Assembly: GCF_001983175.1 (NCBI RefSeq)
Contig: NZ_MNPW01000002.1
Span: 248,001 to 312,000, forward strand
Length of the DNA: 64,000 nt
Origin: Pseudomonas cedrina subsp. cedrina
GTDB lineage: Bacteria; Pseudomonadota; Gammaproteobacteria; Pseudomonadales; Pseudomonadaceae
Direction of reading: 5' to 3'
A program made the position numbers and the translations under genes. The notes beneath the pieces were generated by a model. That model did not search any database and was not told where the DNA came from. It saw only the letters and a list, made by a program, of their open reading frames with translations. This document shows, piece by piece, positions 17,277-25,950 of this stretch; the stretch's first letter is position 1; the number at the start of each line of letters is the position of its first letter.

Positions 17277-18116
17277 TCAAGGGCTGTAGTACCCGACCGC
17301 CACCATGAAACGCCCAGCCTTGCGCACATACGCATGCTTGTTCTCAATCTTGTTGGTCACCGGGTTTTTCCAGCGGTATTTGTATTCCCCCTGGTCCTGC
17401 TCGGCCATCAGCTTGAGAATCGGCTCGCCCACCGGTTTGCCGTCGGGGTCCTTGACCTTGCTGAAGTCGGTATTGATCAGCCGCAGCGTGGTGCCGTGGG
17501 CTACGTAGCGCCGGGTATCGAGGTCCACTACAAACACGTAGAGATCATCCTGCAGGAAACCGCCCTGCAATGAATTGATGGCCTTGAGCGTGCCGGTTTC
17601 ATCCTTGAGCAGCGCATTCACCGCCTTGTTGCGCAGGGCCCTGGCCTGTTCCGGCGTCGCCCTGGGCAAGTAATAACCCACCGCCAGGATGCGTTCGCCC
17701 ACACGCTGGTAGAACACGTGCTTGTGTTCGACCTTGCCGTCGTTCCAGTTCTGCCAGCGGTAGTCGGCCTGCTGGATGCCTTGGCCGTCCGGTACCTTGA
17801 GCGCATCCTTGAATGACTGGCGCAGATCCGGGCCCAGCACTTCGGACACATCGCGGCCGATCAAGGCGGAGGAGGGCCCGCCACTGGCCAGCAACACGCC
17901 TTTTGTATCGACCACAAACACATAGCGGTCCTGGTCGATGAATTCGCCCTGCCGGCTGAATGCGGCAAAGGCCTTGTCGCCGTTGCTCTGGTAGTAAGCC
18001 AAGGCTTTTTCCAGCAGCGCCTTGGCGGCCTGGGCATCCTCATCCTGCCCTGTTGCGGCGTGCACCTGGCCCGTACACAACAGCAGCAGCCAGGTGATGC
18101 GGAGCAATCCCTTCAT
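17277..18116 (-). CDS. secreted tandem Cache-domain protein
   Basis: A 279-residue exported protein. The signal peptide MKGLLRITWLLLLCTGQVHA precedes two repeated Cache sensor domains. The first contains DRYVFVVDTKGVLLASGG, then YRWQNW and VGERILAVGYYLP; the second contains LYVFVVDLDTRRYVAHG, then YRWKNP and AGRFMVAVGYYSP. The internal duplication is obvious by eye. There is no HAMP, methyl-accepting, kinase or GGDEF output domain and no second membrane helix. ATG 18116 has GAGGGA upstream. It lies 50 bases downstream of pheC on the same strand and may bind an amino-acid-like ligand; partner unknown. Confidence 0.82.
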   Translation of the reverse strand: MKGLLRITWLLLLCTGQVHAATGQDEDAQAAKALLEKALAYYQSNGDKAFAAFSRQGEFIDQDRYVFVVDTKGVLLASGGPSSALIGRDVSEVLGPDLRQSFKDALKVPDGQGIQQADYRWQNWNDGKVEHKHVFYQRVGERILAVGYYLPRATPEQARALRNKAVNALLKDETGTLKAINSLQGGFLQDDLYVFVVDLDTRRYVAHGTTLRLINTDFSKVKDPDGKPVGEPILKLMAEQDQGEYKYRWKNPVTNKIENKHAYVRKAGRFMVAVGYYSP

Positions 18117-18144
18117 GTTCCGTCCCTCATTATTGTAGATGTGA

Positions 18145-18165
18145 CCACAGCGTAGACGGCTGTGG
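18145..18165 (-). terminator. short hairpin after pheC
   Basis: CCACAGC and GCTGTGG form a 7-bp stem around a 7-base loop directly after the pheC stop codon. With no U-tract it may attenuate rather than stop read-through into the Cache gene. Confidence 0.35.
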
Positions 18166-18166
18166 C

Positions 18167-18937
18167 TCAAGGCGCCGCCAGCCACTGGTTGACGATGCCG
18201 TCATACACCCCGGTGGCGACGCTCAGGTGCAGCCATTGATCGACATAACTCTTCCACGCCACGTCATCACGGGGCAGCAGGAACGCTTTCTGGCTGTATT
18301 GCATGTGCCGCTCAGGGTTCACCGCGCACAGCCCAGGCTTGAGCTTCTGCTGGTAACGCGCTTCGCTGGCGTCGGTGATCATCACGTCGGCCTTGCCCGC
18401 CAGCAGTTCGTCGAAGATGGTCACATTGTCATGCAGGCGGATTTGCGCCTGGCCCAGATGGGCGCGGGCGAACACTTCGTTGGTGCCGCCCGCGGGCTCG
18501 ATCACCCGCACCTGGGGCTGGTTGATCTGCTCGACGGTCTGGTAGCGCTGCACATCGGTGCAGCGCACCAGCGGGATCTTGCCATCGACGCCCAGGGATT
18601 GGCTGAAGAAAGCCTTTTTCTGGCGTTCCAGCGACACCGAAATCCCGCCCACGGCGATGTCGCAGCGCTGGGCAAGGAAGTCGGGCATCAGGGTTTTCCA
18701 GGTGGTGGGCACCCATTGGATTTTTGCGTTGAGGCTCTTGGCCAGGGACTCGGCCATGGCGATGTCGATGCCTTCATAGCGGCCATCGGCGCGCAGCGAA
18801 GTGTAGGGCTTGTAGTCGCCCGTGGTGCAGACCGTCAGCGTGCCGCGCTGGAGCACCTCGTCAAGGCGCGACGGGGTGGTTTCGGCCAGGGCGCTGGTGG
18901 CCAGGCCGAGTGCACACAGGGCAAAAAGAGCTTTCAT
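18167..18937 (-). CDS. pheC: periplasmic cyclohexadienyl dehydratase (PheC)
   Basis: A 256-residue protein with a signal peptide (MKALFALCALGLATSALA) and the type 2 periplasmic binding fold. It closely follows remembered P. aeruginosa PheC: RLDEVLQRGTLTVCTTGDYK, DIAVGGISVSLERQKKAFFS, PGGTNEVFARAHL and DQWLHLSVATG. PheC converts prephenate to phenylpyruvate and arogenate to phenylalanine in the periplasm, outside the cytosolic pathway. The fold is that of amino-acid binding proteins, so an amino-acid binding role is the alternative. The Cache gene follows on the same strand. Confidence 0.85.
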   Translation of the reverse strand: MKALFALCALGLATSALAETTPSRLDEVLQRGTLTVCTTGDYKPYTSLRADGRYEGIDIAMAESLAKSLNAKIQWVPTTWKTLMPDFLAQRCDIAVGGISVSLERQKKAFFSQSLGVDGKIPLVRCTDVQRYQTVEQINQPQVRVIEPAGGTNEVFARAHLGQAQIRLHDNVTIFDELLAGKADVMITDASEARYQQKLKPGLCAVNPERHMQYSQKAFLLPRDDVAWKSYVDQWLHLSVATGVYDGIVNQWLAAP

Positions 18938-19063
18938 GCGGTCGAGTCCTTGGGGCAGGGGGGCAGTTTTTATTTTCAGCAGGTTTCGACCTTTTTTTCA
19001 CGTTGTGCTGTTTAAGCTGCGGATCAAGGTCGTTCGCTACCGTTCCACTTACATGAGCCCGAG

Positions 19064-19663
19064 ATGTTGACACAACCTCCCTCTTCCATCGAGATCGAAT
19101 ACGCCGAACGCTGCGGCCGCGAACACGCCCGGGCCTGCGGCGATACGCGCCCGCCCGGTCTGCGGCGACGCCTGGCGTCATGGCGCGACGAGTGGCTGGT
19201 GCGCCAGGCACTCAAAGTTGCCGGCGAGCCGGGGCTGGTGCTGGACCTGGCGTGCGGCTCCGGGCGTTTCTGGCCGGTGTTGGCCGAGCACGTCAACCGG
19301 GTGATCCTGGCGTCGGACAACTCCCAGGACATGCTCGATCATGCCCGCAGCCATCACCCGGCGTCCCTGCTCAAGCGGGTCAAGACGTTCCAGGGCTCGG
19401 CGTTTACCATCGGTTTGTCGGCGAACGCGGTAGATTGCATTTTTTGCCTGGAATTGTTTCGCCATGTGCCCAGCAGCGAAGGGCGCCTGGCGTTATTGCG
19501 CGAGTTCCACCGAGTCAGCCGCGACACCGTGATCGTCTCCGTCAATTCGCGTACCGCCGTAGAGGATGAGTTCCGCCAGGCCGGCTTCAAGGTGCTGAAT
19601 CACCAGGAGTTCATGCCCGGCTCAAACCTGTGGCGGGTCTACGTCCTGCGTAAGAGAGGATAA
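19064..19663 (+). CDS. class I SAM-dependent methyltransferase
   Basis: A 199-residue cytosolic methyltransferase. The SAM motif is VLDLACGSGRFW at about residues 59-70, followed by the acidic-strand region ILASDNSQDMLDHAR and the motif II/III part DCIFCLELFRHVPSSEGRLA. The N-terminal helix region carries many charges (ERCGREHARACGDTRPPG). The substrate is unknown. It is divergent from pheC and precedes rnd by 122 bases. Length is normal for small family members. Confidence 0.82.
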   Translation: MLTQPPSSIEIEYAERCGREHARACGDTRPPGLRRRLASWRDEWLVRQALKVAGEPGLVLDLACGSGRFWPVLAEHVNRVILASDNSQDMLDHARSHHPASLLKRVKTFQGSAFTIGLSANAVDCIFCLELFRHVPSSEGRLALLREFHRVSRDTVIVSVNSRTAVEDEFRQAGFKVLNHQEFMPGSNLWRVYVLRKRG

Positions 19664-19785
19664 GTCCCGCCTGTCGGACTATTCTTCCATGTCTGTCTGA
19701 GTTTTCATGGTCGCCTGTGCACTGCGGATGCTCGCAAGCCCCTTTCGCGATATATACTGCGCGCCATTCTTCAAGGGAGAGCCGT

Positions 19786-20916
19786 GTGGCCATCGATATT
19801 CACTGGATCTGCGACAACGATAGCCTCGGCCAGCATTGCGCCGAATGGCAGCAGTTGCCATTCGTCGCCCTCGACACCGAATTCATGCGGGTCGACACCT
19901 TTTATCCCATTGCCGGGCTGATCCAGATCGGTGATGGCCAACGCGCTTACCTGATCGATCCCCTGACCATCGACAACTGGCAACCCTTGGCCGCCTTGCT
20001 GGAAAACCCGGCGGTGATCAAGGTGGTGCATGCCTGCAGCGAAGACCTGGAAGTGTTGCTGCGCCTGACCGGCAGCCTGCCCGTGCCGCTGTTCGACACT
20101 CAATTGGCTGCGGCTTACTTGAACCTCGGTTTTTCCATGGGCTACTCGCGCCTGGTGCAAGCCGTGCTGGATATCGAGTTGCCCAAGGGTGAGACCCGTT
20201 CGGACTGGCTGCAGCGGCCATTGTCCGACACGCAGGTCAGCTACGCCGCCGAAGACGCGGTGCACCTGGCCGAGGTCTACATCCGCCTGCGTCCGCGATT
20301 GTCCGACGACAAGTACGCCTGGGTGCTGGAAGACGGTGCGGAGTTGGTCGCCAACCTGCGTCGCGAAGTCGACCCGAACGAGGTGTACCGCGACGCGAAG
20401 CTGGCGTGGAAACTCTCCCGCGCCCAACTCGCCGTACTGCGTGAACTGTGCGCCTGGCGCGAGCAGCAGGCCCGCGCCCGCGACCTGCCGCGCAACCGCA
20501 TCATTCGCGAACACTCGTTGTGGCCCCTGGCCAAATCCCAGCCGGATAACCTCGCCGCCCTGGGCAAGATCGAAGACATGCACCCGCGCACCGTGCGCCA
20601 GGACGGCCAGTTCCTGCTGGACCTGATCAAGCGTGCCGGCAGCGCGCCCATGGACCAATGGCCACCCGCCGTTGCCGAGCCATTGCCGGTGGAGGCCGCC
20701 GCCTTGATCAAGCAACTGCGCGCCCTGGGCCAAACCTTCGCCGAACGCCTGGACATGGCGCCGGAACTGATGCTGCGCAAGAAAACCCTCGAAGCCCTGG
20801 TCAAAAGTGGCTACCCCGATGGGCCTTATAAATTGCCAGACTCGCTGCGTGGCTGGCGCCGCGAGTTGATGGGCCAGGCGCTGCTCGACAGCCTGTCCGC
20901 CGGAGAACAGCCTTGA
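19786..20916 (+). CDS. rnd: ribonuclease D
   Basis: A 376-residue 3'-to-5' exoribonuclease for tRNA 3' processing. DEDD catalytic residues are visible: [10 protein letters not shown] (Exo I, Asp and Glu), the Exo II region ([14 protein letters not shown]) and [14 protein letters not shown] (Exo III, Tyr and Asp). An HRDC helical domain follows ([20 protein letters not shown]). The length matches E. coli RNase D (375). GTG 19786 was chosen with AGGGAG upstream; the frame is open from 19717 without family match. The TGA stop overlaps the TTG start of ycgL. Confidence 0.95.
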   Translation: MAIDIHWICDNDSLGQHCAEWQQLPFVALDTEFMRVDTFYPIAGLIQIGDGQRAYLIDPLTIDNWQPLAALLENPAVIKVVHACSEDLEVLLRLTGSLPVPLFDTQLAAAYLNLGFSMGYSRLVQAVLDIELPKGETRSDWLQRPLSDTQVSYAAEDAVHLAEVYIRLRPRLSDDKYAWVLEDGAELVANLRREVDPNEVYRDAKLAWKLSRAQLAVLRELCAWREQQARARDLPRNRIIREHSLWPLAKSQPDNLAALGKIEDMHPRTVRQDGQFLLDLIKRAGSAPMDQWPPAVAEPLPVEAAALIKQLRALGQTFAERLDMAPELMLRKKTLEALVKSGYPDGPYKLPDSLRGWRRELMGQALLDSLSAGEQP

Positions 20917-21206
20917 AACGTATTTGCTCCATCTACCGCAGCTTGAAAAAAGACGGCATGTACCTCTATGTGCTCAAAAGCGACGCCCTGGAGCGCGTGC
21001 CGGAACCGTTGATGGCCGCCTTCGGCAAGCCGCACCACGCATTCGATATGGTGTTGACGCCCGCGCGCAAGCTGTCGCGCGAAGACATCGCCGTGGTCCT
21101 GGAAAACCTCGACAAACAGGGTTACCACCTGCAAATGCCGCCGGCCGAAGACGAGTACATCGAGCACCTGCCCGAAGAGCTGCTGCGTCGCAACGACCCG
21201 ATGTGA
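20913..21206 (+). CDS. ycgL: YcgL family protein
   Basis: A 97-residue conserved cytosolic protein of the YcgL domain family ([32 protein letters not shown]). The function is not established. It starts at TTG 20913, overlapping the rnd stop (TTGA), with GGAG eleven bases upstream inside rnd. The rnd-ycgL pairing is conserved in Pseudomonas as I recall it, which supports translational coupling. Confidence 0.9.
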   Translation: MKRICSIYRSLKKDGMYLYVLKSDALERVPEPLMAAFGKPHHAFDMVLTPARKLSREDIAVVLENLDKQGYHLQMPPAEDEYIEHLPEELLRRNDPM

Positions 21207-21313
21207 TCGCTGGGTGCCTCATGCGCGGCACCGTTATCAATGAAATCGTATACGTGGGCGGTGGCCGTAAGGATGCGGGCGGCCGTCTGCACTGTTTTTG
21301 AAAGGTTTGAACC

Positions 21314-22246
21314 ATGCGTGTTCTGATTGCTGAACAGGATCACCCGCTCTATGCCCAATTGCTGGGCGAAGCGGCACCGGACCTGGAGGTGCTGACCAGC
21401 GGCGACTCGGCCGAGCTGTCGCGCCTGGCCGCCGATTGTCCGGTATGGCTGGGCCAGCCGGACCTGCTCGCAACGCTGTTGCGTCAGGGCCATCACCCGC
21501 AATGGCTGCAGTCGACCTGGGCCGGCATCACCCCGTTGCTGGCCGAAGGCCTGCCCCGCGACTATCGCCTGACCCGTGCGGTCGGCATCTACGGCCAGGT
21601 CATGGCTGAATTTGTCCTCACCTACATGCTTGGTCATGAGCGCGAAGTCTTGGCGCGCCTGGTCAGCCAGGTCGAGCGCAAATGGGACAACCGCACCGGC
21701 CAGAGCCTGGCGGGGCGCAAGGCATTGATCGTGGGCACCGGCGATATCGGCCAGAGCGTCGCCGAGTTCCTGGTGCCGTTTGGCGTCAAGCTTTACGGCA
21801 TCGCCAGCCAGGCCCGCGAGCAGGCGCCGTTTATCGAAGTCGCCGGGCTCGATCAATTGGGCCGGCTGGTGGGCGAGGTGGATTACGTGATCAACCTGCT
21901 GCCCAACACGCCCGAAACCCATGATCTGTATGACGCTGCGCTGTTCAGGCAATTCAAGCCGACCGGATTGTTTATCAATGTCGGGCGCGGCGTGGCGGTG
22001 GTCGATGCCGATCTGGTCGAGGCCTTGAAAGAAGGGCATTTGGCGGGTGCGGTGATCGACGTGTGCCGTCAGGAACCGTTGCCGCAACGCCACCCGTTCT
22101 GGACGGCTTGGGGCTTGCTGTTGACAGGGCACAGCTCGGCGCCGACGTCGCCGTCGATGATGGTGCAATTGTTTATGCACAACGTGCGTGCGTACCAGGC
22201 CAAGCAAGCGTTGCGTGGCGAAGTAAGTTTCACACGCGGTTATTGA
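21314..22246 (+). CDS. D-2-hydroxyacid dehydrogenase, glyoxylate/hydroxypyruvate reductase-like
   Basis: A 310-residue NAD(P)-dependent dehydrogenase. The Rossmann motif is VGTGDIGQSVAEFL (about residues 139-152). The catalytic Arg lies in INVGRGVAVVDADL, followed by the Glu region (VIDVCRQEPLPQRHPFW) and the His in TGHSSAPTS. The overall pattern fits the GhrA/D-isomer 2-hydroxyacid group. ATG 21314 is preceded by GAAAGGTTTGAACC. It follows ycgL by 107 bases and is the last gene of this core block before the toxin-like gene. Confidence 0.9.
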   Translation: MRVLIAEQDHPLYAQLLGEAAPDLEVLTSGDSAELSRLAADCPVWLGQPDLLATLLRQGHHPQWLQSTWAGITPLLAEGLPRDYRLTRAVGIYGQVMAEFVLTYMLGHEREVLARLVSQVERKWDNRTGQSLAGRKALIVGTGDIGQSVAEFLVPFGVKLYGIASQAREQAPFIEVAGLDQLGRLVGEVDYVINLLPNTPETHDLYDAALFRQFKPTGLFINVGRGVAVVDADLVEALKEGHLAGAVIDVCRQEPLPQRHPFWTAWGLLLTGHSSAPTSPSMMVQLFMHNVRAYQAKQALRGEVSFTRGY

Positions 22247-22298
22247 TCCCCCAGGCCCATAGCCGCCTGCCGTTGACATGAGACCTGACAATCAAGCT

Positions 22299-22327
22299 GG
22301 AACCTCGTCCCTGGGTTTTAACACCCA
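22299..22327 (+). promoter_or_regulatory. hrp-box-like promoter (GGAACC-N16-ACACCCA)
   Basis: GGAACC at 22299-22304, spacer of exactly 16 bases, then ACACCCA at 22321-22327. The HrpL/RspL ECF sigma consensus is GGAACC-N15/16-CCACNNA; only the first base of the second block differs. It ends 71 bases before the ATG of the 1156-residue effector-like gene. Known T3SS genes of plant-associated Pseudomonas use such boxes. Whether this genome has an RspL sigma factor cannot be seen here. Confidence 0.6.
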
Positions 22328-22398
22328 GTGAACGCAGGGGGTGCGTTTAACGCGCGTCGCCTGCAGGACGAGTTTCCCAACTATGGACAGGTACCCGA

Positions 22399-25300
22399 AT
22401 GACGGCCATCGCCCCCTCACGCGTTTCTATACCCTCGATCATCCGCGCCGACGACGCTGCTCCGGGTGTTCCATCTCCCGCCCAACAGCCCCGGCTGGCG
22501 CAAACTCCTGTGGCTTTCCTCGACAACCCTGGCGCCTTGAAAACCGCGTTTGGCGACCACTGCGACTGGCAAACACTGGCAAAACACCTTCAAAGCATCC
22601 TTCAAACCCTTGGGCCAGATCCTGACAAGACTGCTGCCGATCTGGCGGCGCGCCTGAAAAACACCTCAATGCGGGTCTGTGAAGACTCTTCGTATCACCG
22701 CCAACAGGCCCTGAATCTGAACGACACGGTCAGCCTCCAGACCTTCATTCAAGGTCAGGGCTTGTCTGTTCCCAAGACGCTTGCCGAGATGATCGCGCTG
22801 AACAAGGCTGTTGCCAGGAAGGCGCAGACGTCACCGCTGGGCAATTTCGCCGGCGCGCTGGCCTGGCCCGTGCCTATCTCCGGGCACGATCAAAGTGCTA
22901 TTGCCGCCCTGTTGCAGGACAGCCGCAGCGGGCTGGCCGGCGTGCCGCTGGCAGACATGGACAAAGGTGTGTTGGGCTATTTGCTCAGTGGCAGTTCAGT
23001 ATCAGACGCTGATCTGAAATTCCCGAACCAAGCCATGGAAAAACTGCTCGGCTCACCTAAGGCCCAGGCCCTGGGGCGGGCTATTCAGTCAAAACTGGGT
23101 GGTCTGCCGACGGACACGAGTATCAATGATTACGTGATGGCAGCGATCCATCTTGGACTGGATTCCTCCTCCGATTTTGATCTGGCTCAACCGCGGCACT
23201 GGGGCGCGCCTGCATCTGAAGTCATCGCCGGGTTGAGTAGTCATTTGGTTGCCAAGGGCCGTGCGACGGTGCAAACGGCGAAGCTGGCCACCCGGTTATT
23301 GCTGGCCAGGACGGCCCCCGAATTTCTGGTCCGAGACATCCCTCGCAGTGTGACCTATGGCAGCCTTACCTGGACGCAACTGGCGATTGCCAGCGCCAGG
23401 CTCGAAGCCGACTCGCCAGGTCGTACGGTCAACCTGAGCTACGCCGAAGTGCTGGCGTATGGCGAGCAGGTCAACACAAGCCCCAGTGTGCTGCAGAGCA
23501 TCCAGCGCAAAGCCCTGGCGGACTGGGGCCTGGCCAATGGCTTGCTGGCGAGCAACGCACCGACGGATATTGAGTACGAGGCGGTGCGTGTGGAGTACAA
23601 CCGCCAGATGCAAGGACTGACCAGCGTCAGCGGGTTGGCACAAACGCCGTTGCCCAGTCGGCGCGAGATGGCGCTGGCGGCGTTGAAGGCGGCGTTTCCG
23701 GGGCTTGATCCTGCACTTTTCGAAACCCCGAGCCTGGCGAGAGTATTTCGCGTTCCTGGCAGGACGGGGCAGTTTCCGGGCATGCGTTCGATGCTGGACG
23801 TGGTGATGCACGGTGGCAAGCTCGGCGCGGACGAACACTGGGAGTCCCGCGACGCGCGTATTCCGGCGTCGGCGTTTTGCCGCCTGTATGAAAGCGGCAC
23901 ACTGGATGTGACCGCAGCGTTCAAGGCCGGGTATGACCAGGCGATCACTTCGATAGAACAGGGCCAGCAGGGGCTGGCCCAGTACCTGATCTCGACGCTA
24001 CCGCCCGAAGACCGCAAAAATCTTGACTACGGCCAGTTGGAGTTCTTCCACACCAACGACTACACGATGGCCATGGACCTGTTTACCAAGCCTGCGCTCA
24101 GGACTCGCGGGCACACATTGCGGGTGAAAACCACGCTCAATGGCGAAGTGAATATCTATGAGATCGATACGCGGCGCGCCATCATCGAAAAGCAGAACTA
24201 CCTGAAAACACGCTACACACCGCCTTATACGGACAAGAACCTGCAGCGCACGGAGGCCAACGTCATCAGTAAAACCGTGCTGTTCGATCCGTTCAAGGAC
24301 GAGGCCGACAAGGCCCGCGAGCAGTCGATACCCCACGTAGCCACACCGCCATTGAACTCACCGCGCAGAGACTACATAGGCCGGGTGTTTGCCAAGTCTC
24401 TGGATTTGCGCAATGACGATTTGTTGCAGGAGGCCAGGGGGGGCACTTCCTTTGATAAAAACGCGGCGACAAACCAGGTAATCGGCGAATTCTTCCTGAA
24501 CCTCATTCCGCTGAGGTCCGCCATTGTCAATTTCAGCAACGGCAATATTGCCGATGGGGTGTTTGACCTGGGCCTTGACCTTATTGGCCTGGTCACTTTG
24601 GGCGCCGGCAAGGCAGCGCAGGCGGCCAAAGCCTTCTCGAAGGGGCTCTCCAGCATGCGTGGGCTAGCAAAGGCGGCGCGATTTATCGGCGCGCTGACCA
24701 TCGAAGCATTCAATCCATTGGGCGGTGTCGGCGACGTGGCGCTTGGCGTTGCCGGCGTGGTCAAGACAGGCGCCGGCCGGCTGATTTCCAAGAGCCTTGA
24801 GGGGGTAAACCGACTCAGAGGTGCCAGCGGTAGTTACGACCTGCTCAAAGCGGCGAGCCGGCAGCACGGGTCGACGGCAATCGGCACCTTCAAGGTTGCC
24901 GGGGAGACGGTTGAAGGCGCAGCGGTGTTGAACAAGGGCCAATGGTATGCGCTGGATGTAGACAAATTGCGCCCTTACGGCAGCCCTCTTGACGCATTTG
25001 CGCCCAACACTCAGGCACTGAACGGGGCGATCCACGCGAAGGTGGTGCCCCAAGGTGCTCGGTTGAACAACGCCTTGCATGACGCACTCAAAGTGCCTGA
25101 GTCGACCATCGCCGGGTTGTCACGCAACAGCCAGGGCGTTTATGTGGCGAGGAATGGGCACACGTCTTATATCCGCCATACGGATGACCTCGGGCAGCCA
25201 GCGGTGTATGAGGTTCGACAAGTCACGCGCACGGAAGAGGGCGCGGTCCAGGCACGGATCTATCACAACAATCGCCAGACCGAGTTGCTGGTGCAGCATG

Positions 25301-25869
25301 TTCAAGGCGATCAATGGCAGCGCTTGGGAGCGAAGGGGGGCTATCCGTTCCCGGTGAACAGCGATTGTGGCCGGGAAATTGGCTCGGGTGCGGAGGCTGT
25401 GCTGTATGAAAGTCGTGACGGCGCCAGCGTCTATAAGTGCTTCGACACCGAGCTTGAATCATTCGATATCAATACCGTCATGGATCAAGCCGATCAATTG
25501 AACGCTTACTACGGCGAAGGGTTTGCCGAGGCGTTCACCAGCATGGGCGATGCCTACATCAAGATGAAAAAGCTCGACGGCGTCAGCCTCAAAGGTGTTC
25601 AACACAACAGTCTGCCGGCGGATGTGCGCGTGTTGCTGGACGATGCGTTCAAAGCCATGGAGGACAAAGGCATTTTCCACAGCGATCTCCACCTGGGGAA
25701 TTTTTTGTATTCGGCCAAAGACAAGAAAATCTACCCGCTGGATATCAGTACCAGGACGAGAAGCGACCTGGTTGACGGCGACCCGCTGCCGGATGACCTC
25801 CTGGAGGACTATGAACTTGAGAAGGCCGACTTGTACGACGAGTTCGATAAGCTGCTGATGAGCGCGTAA
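22399..25869 (+). CDS. large toxin/effector-like protein with C-terminal kinase-like domain
   Basis: A 1156-residue protein without an N-terminal Sec signal. Residues 1-50 fit type III substrate rules: aliphatic Ala3/Ile4, no acidic residue in the first 12, Ser/Pro-rich. Residues about 290-360 (LLLARTAPEFLVRDIPRSVT, GSLTWTQLAIASARLEADSP) and about 540-600 resemble the large dermonecrotic/membrane-targeted toxins of Pseudomonas. Residues about 695-790 hold hydrophobic helices (EFFLNLIPLRSAIV, LDLIGLVTLGAG) that could span a host membrane. Residues 990-1156 form a reduced protein-kinase-like domain: GSGAEAV loop (995-1001), Lys1013 in SVYKCF, HSDLHLGN with Asp1096 and Asn1101, and PLDIS with Asp1115. 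OspG/NleH/HopBF1-type effector kinases are the closest remembered analogues. No immunity gene adjoins it. Secretion route and target are inferred. Confidence 0.75.
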   Translation: MTAIAPSRVSIPSIIRADDAAPGVPSPAQQPRLAQTPVAFLDNPGALKTAFGDHCDWQTLAKHLQSILQTLGPDPDKTAADLAARLKNTSMRVCEDSSYHRQQALNLNDTVSLQTFIQGQGLSVPKTLAEMIALNKAVARKAQTSPLGNFAGALAWPVPISGHDQSAIAALLQDSRSGLAGVPLADMDKGVLGYLLSGSSVSDADLKFPNQAMEKLLGSPKAQALGRAIQSKLGGLPTDTSINDYVMAAIHLGLDSSSDFDLAQPRHWGAPASEVIAGLSSHLVAKGRATVQTAKLATRLLLARTAPEFLVRDIPRSVTYGSLTWTQLAIASARLEADSPGRTVNLSYAEVLAYGEQVNTSPSVLQSIQRKALADWGLANGLLASNAPTDIEYEAVRVEYNRQMQGLTSVSGLAQTPLPSRREMALAALKAAFPGLDPALFETPSLARVFRVPGRTGQFPGMRSMLDVVMHGGKLGADEHWESRDARIPASAFCRLYESGTLDVTAAFKAGYDQAITSIEQGQQGLAQYLISTLPPEDRKNLDYGQLEFFHTNDYTMAMDLFTKPALRTRGHTLRVKTTLNGEVNIYEIDTRRAIIEKQNYLKTRYTPPYTDKNLQRTEANVISKTVLFDPFKDEADKAREQSIPHVATPPLNSPRRDYIGRVFAKSLDLRNDDLLQEARGGTSFDKNAATNQVIGEFFLNLIPLRSAIVNFSNGNIADGVFDLGLDLIGLVTLGAGKAAQAAKAFSKGLSSMRGLAKAARFIGALTIEAFNPLGGVGDVALGVAGVVKTGAGRLISKSLEGVNRLRGASGSYDLLKAASRQHGSTAIGTFKVAGETVEGAAVLNKGQWYALDVDKLRPYGSPLDAFAPNTQALNGAIHAKVVPQGARLNNALHDALKVPESTIAGLSRNSQGVYVARNGHTSYIRHTDDLGQPAVYEVRQVTRTEEGAVQARIYHNNRQTELLVQHVQGDQWQRLGAKGGYPFPVNSDCGREIGSGAEAVLYESRDGASVYKCFDTELESFDINTVMDQADQLNAYYGEGFAEAFTSMGDAYIKMKKLDGVSLKGVQHNSLPADVRVLLDDAFKAMEDKGIFHSDLHLGNFLYSAKDKKIYPLDISTRTRSDLVDGDPLPDDLLEDYELEKADLYDEFDKLLMSA

Positions 25870-25900
25870 GCCTGGCCGTTGCCTGTGGTCCCCAGGCTTG

Positions 25901-25942
25901 AGCGTCGGCGGTGATTCAGCACTGATTCACCGCCGCAACGCT
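25901..25942. terminator. hairpin after the effector-like gene
   Basis: CGGCGGTGA (25906-25914) pairs with TCACCGCCG (25927-25935), extended by AGCGT/ACGCT at the base. It sits between the stop codons of two convergent genes. There is no U-tract, so it may act as a bidirectional, weakly Rho-independent terminator. Confidence 0.5.
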
Positions 25943-25950
25943 TGAGGGCA

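Noticed and set aside
21221..21301. 26-codon ORF between ycgL and the dehydrogenase
   Set aside because: Too short, no hydrophobic or family feature; probably leader sequence.
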